From Trueperella sp. (GTDB lineage Bacteria > Actinomycetota > Actinomycetes > Actinomycetales > Actinomycetaceae), in NCBI GenBank assembly GCA_012727825.1, contig JAAYGH010000186.1, positions 1 through 18,812 of the forward strand: a stretch of DNA of 18,812 nucleotides. Direction: 5' to 3'. The notes under the pieces were generated by a model. That model did not search any database. It saw only the letters and a list, made by a program, of their open reading frames with translations, and had not been told where the DNA came from. A program made the translations under genes and the position numbers. Positions 1 to 6,744 of the stretch are shown in pieces (the first letter of the stretch is position 1; each line of letters starts with the position of its first letter).

Positions 1-1290
1 CGTACGATGCTTCACCAGCTCAAGCGTTCCCGGAAGGGCGCCGAAGGCGGTATCTCCTCCTTCCAAGCCTTCGCGATCGGCATGGCGACCCGCATCGGCA
101 TCGGCAACATCACCGGCGTGGCCCTCGCGATGATCCTTGGCGGACCGGGTGCTCTGTTCTGGATGTGGGTGGTCGCCTTCTTCGGCATGGCAACAGCCTT
201 TGCCGAAGCGACTCTCGCTCAGCTGTTCAAGCAGCGGCATGATGATGGGACATTCCGCGGCGGCCCAGCCACGTATATTCTCCACGGCACAGGATCGAAG
301 CTGTTGGCCAGTCTCTTTGCGGTCTTCATGATCTTCTCCATGGTTGTCGCAATGCCCATGGTCCAGGCCAACTCCATCTCCGGAGTCCTTTACGGCAGCC
401 ACAACACTCCCCTATGGATCTCGGGGACCATCATCGCCATCAGCGTTGGAGTCGTCCTTGTCGGCGGCGTACGCGGCATCGCTCGAGCCACCGAATGGAT
501 CTCGCCGATCATGGCGATCGCCTACCTGCTCACCGCCATCGCCATCATCGCTCTCAACCTTGATGCTCTACCCGGCTTCTTCAGCGATGTGTTCAGATCT
601 GCCTTCGGACTCGATGAAGCACTCGCAGGCACTGCCGGCGGCATCTTCGCCGCTATTCTCAACGGCACGCGCCGCGGACTGTTCTCGAATGAAGCTGGCA
701 TGGGAACAAATCCGAATGCCGCAGCAACAGCAACAGTCGCGCATCCCGTTTCACAGGGTCTCATACAGGCACTCGGAGTCTTCCTCGACACGATGCTCGT
801 CAGCACGGCAACGGGCTTTATCATCCTCACCTCAGGTGTCATCGACCTCGGCGTCATGGACGAGTCCGCGGCCTCTCACATCACGTCAGATGCCGTGACA
901 GAGACGCTGGGGGGTTGGATGGCAGTGCCATTCTCCATCATGATCTTCTTCTTCGCCTACTCCTCCATCCTCGGCGCCTACGCCTATGCAGAAGCAAACA
1001 TGGTGTTCCTCAACTGGACATCAGCAGGCTGGAAGATCGGTTCCCGGATCGTTGCTGTCTTGTCCTCCGGCATCGGCGCCATCCTTGCAGTCCCGTTCGT
1101 ATGGACACTGATGGATAGTGCGATGGCAATCGTGACGGTCTTCAACCTCATCGGAGTCATCGCCCTCACCAATTGGGTCACCCGGACGCTGAGAGACTTT
1201 GAAAAGCAGTTGGAGCTCGGTAAGGACCTGGCTTTCAACGCATCCTCGGCGGGGCTGCCCAAGGCTCTGCCCACGAATGGATGGAATTAA
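1..1290 (+). CDS. Sodium:alanine (AGCS family) amino-acid symporter, 5' end cut by the window
   Basis: This polytopic inner-membrane protein should import alanine, glycine or a related small amino acid with Na+. The reading frame is open from base 1. The first ATG at 7 is followed at once by conserved family sequence (GISSFQAF, then GGPGALFWMW at about residues 45-54), so the true start and first membrane segments probably lie upstream; family members are usually 450-500 aa and 427 aa are visible. The AGCS signature NGTRRGLFSNEAGMGTNPN lies at residues 219-237 counted from that ATG, followed by HPVSQGL and a DT motif. About nine or ten hydrophobic segments can be read. The protein ends at TAA 1288-1290 with an ordinary hydrophilic tail. 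Family assignment is firm; substrate is inferred from family only. It converges on galE and shows no operon partner in the window. Confidence 0.93.
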   Translation, partial: RTMLHQLKRSRKGAEGGISSFQAFAIGMATRIGIGNITGVALAMILGGPGALFWMWVVAFFGMATAFAEATLAQLFKQRHDDGTFRGGPATYILHGTGSKLLASLFAVFMIFSMVVAMPMVQANSISGVLYGSHNTPLWISGTIIAISVGVVLVGGVRGIARATEWISPIMAIAYLLTAIAIIALNLDALPGFFSDVFRSAFGLDEALAGTAGGIFAAILNGTRRGLFSNEAGMGTNPNAAATATVAHPVSQGLIQALGVFLDTMLVSTATGFIILTSGVIDLGVMDESAASHITSDAVTETLGGWMAVPFSIMIFFFAYSSILGAYAYAEANMVFLNWTSAGWKIGSRIVAVLSSGIGAILAVPFVWTLMDSAMAIVTVFNLIGVIALTNWVTRTLRDFEKQLELGKDLAFNASSAGLPKALPTNGWN

Positions 1291-1291
1291 G

Positions 1292-1306
1292 CCTGATTCT
1301 CTCAGG
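1292..1306 (+). terminator. Small hairpin just after the symporter stop
   Basis: CCTGA (1292-1296), loop TTCTC and TCAGG (1302-1306) form a 5-bp stem two bases after the symporter stop codon. It could end that transcript, but it is short and has no T-run after it, so it may be chance. Confidence 0.25.
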
Positions 1307-1336
1307 AGCGCTGATCGCAAGACCGAGACACTCAAT

Positions 1337-1406
1337 TAGAGAGTTAAAGGACTGGGCTTGGGCTCTCGCTATGACGATCAGCTGAACGCTGCAGGTAGAG
1401 AGTTAA
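1337..1406. repeat. Direct repeat of an 11-mer, TAGAGAGTTAA
   Basis: TAGAGAGTTAA occurs at 1337-1347 and again at 1396-1406 (start-to-start 59 bp) in the gap between the convergent symporter and galE genes (1291-1467). No gene, promoter or strong terminator is apparent elsewhere in this gap. The repeat could be a protein-binding pair or a scar of an insertion; function unknown. Confidence 0.4.
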
Positions 1407-1467
1407 GGAATGTGCCTTCGCTACATGAGCAGTTCGCGTACCGCACCCCATAGGTTCCGGTCCGACT

Positions 1468-2478
1468 CTATCGATATCCGTCGGGATTCGCGGCCTGCCA
1501 GCGCCAGGTATCGACACACATCTCCTCGACGGTGCGATCCGCAGTCCATCCGAGCTCGTCACGTGCTCGCGAGGCATCGGCCCAGACGGATGGCAGGTCG
1601 CCCTGCCGCCTCTCCCCGATCACATATGGTACTGACTGCCCTGAAGCAGCCTCAAAGGCTTTCACGAGTTCGAGAACGGAAACTGCCTCTCCTCGACCAA
1701 GGTTCCAAACTCTCGTCTCAACATCTTGATCTGCCATTGTCTCTAGCGCTTTGACGTGGCCTTCTGCCAGATCCATAACGTGGAGATAGTCCCTCAAGCA
1801 GGTACCGTCCGGCGTGGGGTAATCTCCGCCGAAGATAGTCAGCTTCTCACGCTTGCCGGTTGCCACCTGTGAGATGAAGGGCATGAGATTATTGGGTATC
1901 CCCCGAGGATCTTCACCGATGAGACCTGACGGGTGTGCACCGACGGGGTTGAAATATCTGAGCTGAGCCACCTTAAGGGGTGAAGCCTTGGCTATGTCGG
2001 TCAAGATCTGTTCGATCATTACTTTGGTCCAGCCGTAAGGGCTACTCGAAGAAAGATGCTCCTGACCCTCATGAAGTGGAGCTGGTTCGTTGCCGTAAAC
2101 AGTGGCGGATGAGGAGAAGACAAGGAGTTCGCACCCAACAGCTTCCATGGCTTGTACGACCGAAAGTGCGGACTGAAGGTTATTGCGATAGTAGAGCGCT
2201 GGCTTCTCGACCGACTCTCCGACAGCTTTGAGCCCCGCGAAGTGGATAACTGCATTCGGCTGAACCTGCCTGAACACTTCACTAGTTTTGGCCGCGTCGG
2301 TTAGATCCAATTCGTAAAATGGAATATCCGTGCCGCAGATTGTGGAGAGACGCGGTAGGACAGCCGGTGACGAGTTCAGAAAATTGTCCAGTATGACCGG
2401 CTCATGCCCCGCCTTGAGCAGTTCAACCACAGTATGGGAACCGATGTATCCGGCTCCGCCGGTGACGATCACTCGCAT
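1468..2478 (-). CDS. galE: UDP-glucose 4-epimerase GalE
   Basis: This cytosolic SDR-superfamily enzyme interconverts UDP-galactose and UDP-glucose using bound NAD+. The 336-aa length is typical. The N-terminal Rossmann motif TGGAGYIG covers residues 6-13. Catalytic residues line up with the E. coli enzyme: Ser124 in SSSATVYG, Tyr148 and Lys152 in SPYGWTK. GLKAVGESVEKP and RYFNPVGAHPSG are further GalE hallmarks. The ATG at 2478 is preceded by AGAGG, which lies in a small hairpin (separate entry). The gene follows an O-antigen-ligase-like gene on the same strand, so locally its job may be supply of UDP-galactose for surface glycans. It may also serve the lactose pathway 7-17 kb away, which carries no galE of its own in this window. 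Base use looks less GC-rich than the lactose genes. Confidence 0.96.
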   Translation of the reverse strand: MRVIVTGGAGYIGSHTVVELLKAGHEPVILDNFLNSSPAVLPRLSTICGTDIPFYELDLTDAAKTSEVFRQVQPNAVIHFAGLKAVGESVEKPALYYRNNLQSALSVVQAMEAVGCELLVFSSSATVYGNEPAPLHEGQEHLSSSSPYGWTKVMIEQILTDIAKASPLKVAQLRYFNPVGAHPSGLIGEDPRGIPNNLMPFISQVATGKREKLTIFGGDYPTPDGTCLRDYLHVMDLAEGHVKALETMADQDVETRVWNLGRGEAVSVLELVKAFEAASGQSVPYVIGERRQGDLPSVWADASRARDELGWTADRTVEEMCVDTWRWQAANPDGYR

Positions 2479-2485
2479 TGAATAA

Positions 2486-2498
2486 CCTCTTTCAGAGG
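2486..2498 (-). promoter_or_regulatory. Hairpin containing the galE ribosome-binding site
   Basis: Read on the minus strand, CCTCT-GAA-AGAGG forms a 5-bp stem with a 3-nt loop. Its 3' arm AGAGG is the only good Shine-Dalgarno match for galE, 7 nt from the ATG. If it folds it would lower translation initiation. A 6-bp inverted repeat TAGCAA-ATTG-TTGCTA lies just upstream at 2508-2523. The fold is visible; any regulatory role is inference. Confidence 0.35.
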
Positions 2499-2563
2499 GG
2501 GAAACGTTAGCAAATTGTTGCTATTAAGAAAGGTTGTGGTTCAATCATAACGCTCTCATACAG

Positions 2564-3685
2564 TTAAGACCCTCGGCCCAAGAATTCGTAGCTGCTTCGA
2601 TGCACCGTGAGACTCTGGTTCTCTTTGGCGTGCTTAGGACTCAGTCCGAGACTCGCCCACCCAAGAACCATCCCCGCGGACAGGGCCACGACGGGAAAAT
2701 CCTCAAGATGATCAATCGTCGAATGGATAGCAAGGAAGGTCCACGCCGCCCCAGCGATTAAACCGTGGATTCTGTTGCCTCTTGTGGCGAGCAAGATGCC
2801 AGCAATGAAGATCGCAGCCAATAGAACAACACCGATAACTCCCAGCTCCGCACCGACCTGGAGAACCGACGAATGTGTTGCTGCAAGGTGCGGCGTGGAG
2901 GAAGCAAGGTCAGATGACTCCGTAAATGTTCCCGGCCCGGCTCCGATCACCGGGTTGAGACGCCACAGCAGCAGAGCATCTGACCACAGTGTGTGACGAG
3001 CACTGCTCAAGCTGTCACCCGCCGACAACCACGACGGCCACCAGTCCCGCAACCCAAGAGTCAACACTGCGATTGCCGCCATCTCCACTAAGAAGATTCC
3101 AACCCGAACACCCAGCCAGCGAGGCACACCACGTTTCATTCGAGACGAAAGGAACGAAAGAACAAGAAGCGGAACGGCGAGGGCCAATACAGCTTGGGAA
3201 CCGAAGGTCATCAAGAAACCTATTGCCCCTACTCCTGTAGCAAGGATCCGTTGTTTCGAGTCTTTTTCGTGCTGCACAGTTACATCATCAAGATCGAGCC
3301 CGACCTTGGGTTCGCAACTTCGTTTCGCATCCAGGTAAGTCATGAACGCTAAGGCGAGAAGCAGTGCTCCGACTGCAGCGCTCGCATTCGCGTAAATCGG
3401 GACAGCGTAGGCACTGATAGCCAATGCGACTGCCACAGGCACAACGGGCTTCTTCTGAGCCCAACATTGAGCCAGCCCTGCCCCGACGAGAGAGCCGAGA
3501 ACCAGGACCACTGGAGCCACGAGATGTGGAGACCATGGGGAAAGATGCTGTCCGGTTAAGAGTGAAGAAGCCAGAACCCAGATAAGCTGCGTGCCAACAC
3601 ACGCAAGTAGCCAGAAGCCCGATCGGCCGAAGCCTACCCGGATGATGGCCAAGGAGTCCTCTCGGCCCCTATCAAGAATTCTCAT
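2564..3685 (-). CDS. O-antigen ligase / Wzy-like polysaccharide membrane protein
   Basis: This 373-aa integral membrane protein has about nine hydrophobic segments, starting at residues 23-43. It contains a Wzy_C-type core: a hydrophilic loop with R229, then NPVIGAGPGTF at 244-254 and HSSVLQVGAELGVIG at 271-285, ending in HSTIDHLEDFP at 321-331. The family ligates or polymerises undecaprenyl-linked glycans at the outer face of the membrane. Family members often run above 400 aa, so this one is a little short but looks complete at both ends. The ATG at 3685 has AAGGGAA placed almost on top of it, and an in-frame TAA lies just upstream, so the start is poorly defined. It is 85 bp upstream of galE on the same strand, which fits a capsule or cell-wall-glycan locus. 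No other glycan genes are visible. Confidence 0.72.
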   Translation of the reverse strand: MRILDRGREDSLAIIRVGFGRSGFWLLACVGTQLIWVLASSLLTGQHLSPWSPHLVAPVVLVLGSLVGAGLAQCWAQKKPVVPVAVALAISAYAVPIYANASAAVGALLLALAFMTYLDAKRSCEPKVGLDLDDVTVQHEKDSKQRILATGVGAIGFLMTFGSQAVLALAVPLLVLSFLSSRMKRGVPRWLGVRVGIFLVEMAAIAVLTLGLRDWWPSWLSAGDSLSSARHTLWSDALLLWRLNPVIGAGPGTFTESSDLASSTPHLAATHSSVLQVGAELGVIGVVLLAAIFIAGILLATRGNRIHGLIAGAAWTFLAIHSTIDHLEDFPVVALSAGMVLGWASLGLSPKHAKENQSLTVHRSSYEFLGRGS

Positions 3686-3706
3686 TTCCCTTGTCGGCCA
3701 TGCTCT

Positions 3707-4714
3707 TTAACCGTGGAAGAATTTCTTCAAGATGCGTAGTGTGAACACGCGGCGCGGCATCGCCAACCGCACGAGCTCCATGTTGGCCAGCGGCTCCACG
3801 CCGTCGGCGTCGCGCTCCTCGGACATCGTGCCACGCTCCATGCCACGCACCCCGGACGCAATGTAGAGCGCCGCATTAAGCGCACCCGCCGGGTACTGCC
3901 GCTGATCGATATGGCCAACGAAATCCATGGCATTCAGATGCGCGCCCAGACCACCGGCCGGCTTCACCACGGGAACGCCGCGCTCGTCCAGCTCGCGCAC
4001 GGCGTACTCGATAAACTGCGGACCGTGCGAGATCATGTCGTAGTCCATGGTTTCCTCAAGCCCCACGGTGATCGCTTCCATCTCGCGCACCGACATGCCG
4101 CCGTAGGTCAGGAAGCCCTCAAACATCGGGACCAGCCCGCGCATGCGCTTGTACATCGCCTCGTCGCGCAACAGGATGCCGCCACCGCGGCCAAACCCTA
4201 GCTTGCGGGCGGAGAAGTAGAAGACGTCGCACGCGTCGGCAATCGCGCGGGCGATCTCGCGGATCGACATGTCCGCGGCCTGCTCCTCGCGCTCCTTGAT
4301 GAAGTACAGGTTGTCCTGCAGAAGCGAAGCGTCGAGCACGAGCGGCACGTCGAACTCCTCGCACAGCGCCCGAACCTCGCGCAGATTCTCAAGCGAGAAC
4401 GGCTGGCCGCCGATCAGATTCGTGCCCGCCTCCATGCGCACGGCCGGCACCGACGCATCGGATTCGAGCAGCGCGCGCAGCTGCTCCGTGTGCATGTTGC
4501 CCTTAAACGGGTGATTCACCGTGACGTCAATGCCCTCGGGGCGCAGGTACTCCACAACCTCGCCACCGTTGGCAACGATGTGCGCTTTGGTGGTCGTGAA
4601 GTGGTAGTTCATCGGGACAATATCGCCGTCGTCGACCAACGTCGAGAAAATAATGTTCTCGCAAGCCCGCCCCTGGTGGGCGGGCAGGAAGTAGTCCATG
4701 CCGAACAGCTTGGC
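3707..4714 (-). pseudogene. Tryptophanase/tyrosine phenol-lyase family gene, truncated at both ends
   Basis: Beta-eliminating lyases of this family are PLP enzymes of about 450-470 aa that cleave tryptophan or tyrosine. Homology here starts abruptly at AKLFGMDYFLPAHQGR (first in-frame ATG at 4699), which in intact proteins follows roughly 90-100 residues, and an in-frame TAA sits at 4715-4717. Counting from that ATG, the core is preserved: IGGQPFSLENL at 97-107, the PLP-ring Asp in VLDAS (123) and the presumed Schiff-base Lys166 in SARK. The C-terminus follows family sequence to MPRRVFT, then ends after only ten more residues (LRILKKFFHG) where about 50 are expected. So both the start region and most of the C-terminal small domain are gone. 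I see no ribosome-binding site for the ATG. An inactive remnant is most likely; product specificity cannot be told. Confidence 0.8.
3716..3728. repeat. Palindrome GAAGAA-T-TTCTTC at the end of the lyase remnant
   Basis: Two 6-bp arms, 3716-3721 and 3723-3728, surround one base. The palindrome lies where the lyase homology breaks off, next to its stop codon. It might mark a recombination scar; chance is also plausible. Confidence 0.25.
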
Positions 4715-4984
4715 TTAACCGCCTACGTTCCCACCGACGACGGCTGGATTTTCTACCACACGGTAGTCGCCGAATCTGCTGGCGGTCGCGGCGTGGGTAG
4801 CGCGCTCGTCGCCGAAGCACTGAAGGCAGTCGCTGACGACGGCGTCACGGTCGTCCCGACCTGCCCGTTCGTCGTGAACTGGCTTGAGAAGAATGGCGAG
4901 TCCTACGCCACGGCCGGAGGCACGTACCGCAAGACAACCCGCGAGGACATCGAGGCTCTGCGCGCAGGCCTCGCCGACGAGTAA
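4715..4984 (+). pseudogene. GNAT (Acetyltransf_CG/YjdJ-like) acetyltransferase, N-terminus missing
   Basis: The open frame reads GLTAYVPTDDGWIFYHTVV, then GRGVGSALVAEAL (acetyl-CoA loop) and VVPTCPFVVNWLEK, and ends at TAA 4982-4984. HT-V, GRGxGS and CPFV are hallmarks of the small GNAT proteins in the YjdJ/Acetyltransf_CG group, which are about 95-110 aa. Only about 90 codons remain, and the usual first strand (residue pattern up to ...ELAG) is absent. The frame stays open upstream to 4490, but only as the shadow of the lyase remnant. There is no native start or ribosome-binding site. The missing part abuts the missing N-terminus of the divergent lyase, so one deletion probably removed both starts and the shared promoter. 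Some expression as a fusion or from an internal start cannot be excluded. Confidence 0.72.
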
Positions 4985-4991
4985 CCGGGAT

Positions 4992-6107
4992 TTACCAGCG
5001 GTTTCGCACGTCCTCGGCGAAGCCGAGCATGCGGTCGATCGCGAGTTCGCGCCCGTCCACAATCACCGTGCCCGTGAAGTATCCGAAGACCTGATGGGCC
5101 TTCATAGCAAGCACGCCCAGATCGGTCACCGCGTCGTGATCCCACAACGGTTCAAGCCACTCATCGACTGATGGCGAGTGGAGGTGCCACGGCGCTTCCC
5201 AGTTGCCGAACTCGTAGTTCCACGTGATGTCCTCGTGGATCGGATAGAGCCGGCCATCCACGGTCACGGCGTTCTCGCGCGAGCCCGTGCCATCCGTCCA
5301 CTTACCGCCAAACTGTAGGCCGACGGCAAGGCGCTCGGCGCCGGCAGGATCGCTCACCCATCCGCTCGCCGCGCCCCAATTCCACTCCATCTTGTATGGC
5401 CATCGGCCGCGCCCGTGGTCGAGGATCGCCCAGCTCTCCCCCTCCGGCAATTCGATGAGTTCGCCGTCGAGCTCCACCCACCCCGACGCCGGCAGCGCCG
5501 TTTCCTTCACCGTGTATTGGAAGCGCTCGCGTGACCACGGCACGACGACGCCCAGGCTCTCGTGATTCGGCGCGCGATGCGCGACGACGTCGAAGCGCAC
5601 TTTCTCGATCCCACCCGGCGCACTCCCGCGGCGCGCCGGAGCCTGGCCGTCTGCGCGCAGCCGAGTTCCGGTGTCGTCGGAATCGATAAACGCGCGCATG
5701 CGACCCGGGCCGGGCTCACGCACGCGGCCGCCAAGACTCAGTGACCCGCCGCGAGCGCGCATGCCGTCCTTCAGGCTCGGCGGGAGGATCGAACCGCGCG
5801 CGAACGGGACGATGGCCGTGACGTCGAGGCGCCGACGCGTCGGGATCTCGTACACCCACACGGTGTGCGAGGAGGCGTAGTCGACGTCGGAAATCGTGAG
5901 CGACATGAGGTGGGTCGGCGTCATGACCAGCCAATACTCCCACCGCTTGTTGCACCCCCAGACGTCGGGGAGCAGGCCGTCTCCAGAGCCGATCCCGGAC
6001 GTGTCGTGGAGCGGGCGCCTCGTCCAGCCGACGGCGTCGGGGTTCAGCCCACCGCCGGGCACGGTCAGTGACACAGGTGTGGTGATCTCGCGTTCGCCGT
6101 TTCTCAT
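4992..6107 (-). CDS. DUF2804 family protein
   Basis: This 371-aa soluble protein has no signal peptide or membrane segment and matches the DUF2804 pattern of uncharacterised bacterial proteins. Visible family features are YKMEWNWGAASGW, GLQFGGKWTDGTGSREN, WNYEFGNWEAPWHLHSP and the C-terminal HQVFGYFTGTVIVDGREL...GFAEDVRNRW. Length is near the family norm of 330-370 aa. The ATG at 6107 has AGGAT nine bases upstream; a better start is not evident. It is the only gene between 3.7 and 6.5 kb that looks intact, with no frameshift or premature stop. It is convergent with the GNAT remnant (7 bp between stops) and divergent from the pirin remnant. I know of no established biochemical role, so none is assigned. 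Confidence 0.85.
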   Translation of the reverse strand: MRNGEREITTPVSLTVPGGGLNPDAVGWTRRPLHDTSGIGSGDGLLPDVWGCNKRWEYWLVMTPTHLMSLTISDVDYASSHTVWVYEIPTRRRLDVTAIVPFARGSILPPSLKDGMRARGGSLSLGGRVREPGPGRMRAFIDSDDTGTRLRADGQAPARRGSAPGGIEKVRFDVVAHRAPNHESLGVVVPWSRERFQYTVKETALPASGWVELDGELIELPEGESWAILDHGRGRWPYKMEWNWGAASGWVSDPAGAERLAVGLQFGGKWTDGTGSRENAVTVDGRLYPIHEDITWNYEFGNWEAPWHLHSPSVDEWLEPLWDHDAVTDLGVLAMKAHQVFGYFTGTVIVDGRELAIDRMLGFAEDVRNRW

Positions 6108-6203
6108 GCTCCGATCCTATGCGGGTGCCGCCACGGCCGCGCGCTCGGCAGCCCTTCACGCAAGACAGTACAAATTTCAACTGTTTGCCGATAGGGTGGT
6201 TTC

Positions 6204-6574
6204 ATGTCGAATCTTGAACCAAAGCCAGAAGAACGCGTCTGCGGCGGATTGCGCGACGGCGTCACCGACGTCGGCGATCATGGCATCCGGCTACTTGAAC
6301 CGAGGGTGGTCCCCCTTGGCGGACCGCGCGCGATGACGGTCTAACGCACGCTTCCGCAAAAGGCGCGCTCGCTCGCGGGCGCGTGGTGTTTCGTGGATTC
6401 CTACGGGCCAGATGATGTTGCGGAATCGGGCGGCATGCGGGTTGCCTCGATTGGCACAGGTCCGAGGAGATTTCTGGCGAGGGCTGGCGGGCGAAGGTCT
6501 TCCTCGGCGACCTGCTCGGCCAGAGCTCTCCGGTCAAGACGTACATCCCGCTCACCGGCGCCGAAATCCGGTAG
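6204..6574 (+). pseudogene. Pirin-family remnant with in-frame stop and internal deletion/frameshift
   Basis: From ATG 6204 (GGGTGG just upstream) the frame gives MSNLEPKPEERVCGG, then LLEPRVVPLGGPRAMTV, and hits TAA at 6342-6344. The same frame continues after the stop with pirin sequence RTLPQKARSLAGAWCFVDSYG and PDDVAESGGM up to about 6446. It then turns to nonsense. Pirin-like sequence resumes in another frame (6479 onward) as GEGWRAKVFLGDLLGQ, SSPVKTYIPLTGAEIR, ending at TAG 6572-6574. About 100 residues that intact pirins have between GGM and this segment are lost, including the HPHTG-type cupin metal-binding stretch. Pirins are bicupin iron proteins, some with quercetinase activity. 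This copy is broken. The RHH gene follows directly. Confidence 0.75.
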
Positions 6575-6579
6575 TTCGC

Positions 6580-6735
6580 ATGACGCTGCGCCTCCCCCGC
6601 ACACTGCGCGATGCCATCACCACCCATACGCAAACCACGGGCGGCTCCCTGAATTCCTGGATCGTGGAGGCCGTCACTGACAAACTGTCCCGCCGCCAGC
6701 CGAGCGCGAATCGGCTCAGCGGCTGGTCGATGTAA
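6580..6735 (+). CDS. Short ribbon-helix-helix protein, probably an N-terminally truncated HicB-like regulator
   Basis: The 51-aa frame reads MTLRLPRTLRDAI, a linker, GGSLNSWIVEAVTDKLSRR and a tail ANRLSGWSM. This fits one RHH unit: a beta-strand with alternating residues, then two helices with the SLNSWIVEAV turn. In other actinobacteria an RHH protein with this type of C-terminus precedes a DUF4097 gene, but is usually well over 100 aa with a separate N-terminal domain. Here the homology begins right after the pirin remnant, and ATG 6580 has no clear ribosome-binding site. The frame is open back to 6412, but the extra residues look random. I read it as the surviving DNA-binding C-terminal domain of a larger gene. 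It may be silent, or translated together with the downstream gene nine bases away. Confidence 0.5.
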   Translation: MTLRLPRTLRDAITTHTQTTGGSLNSWIVEAVTDKLSRRQPSANRLSGWSM

Positions 6736-6744
6736 GGAGACACT

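Noticed and set aside
4490..4714. N-terminal 75 residues of the open GNAT frame
   Set aside because: This stretch is the antisense of well-conserved lyase sequence, so it is not the native GNAT N-terminus.
6412..6579. Longer RHH protein starting at 6412
   Set aside because: The upstream 56 residues overlap pirin sequence in another frame and have no RHH-partner domain features.
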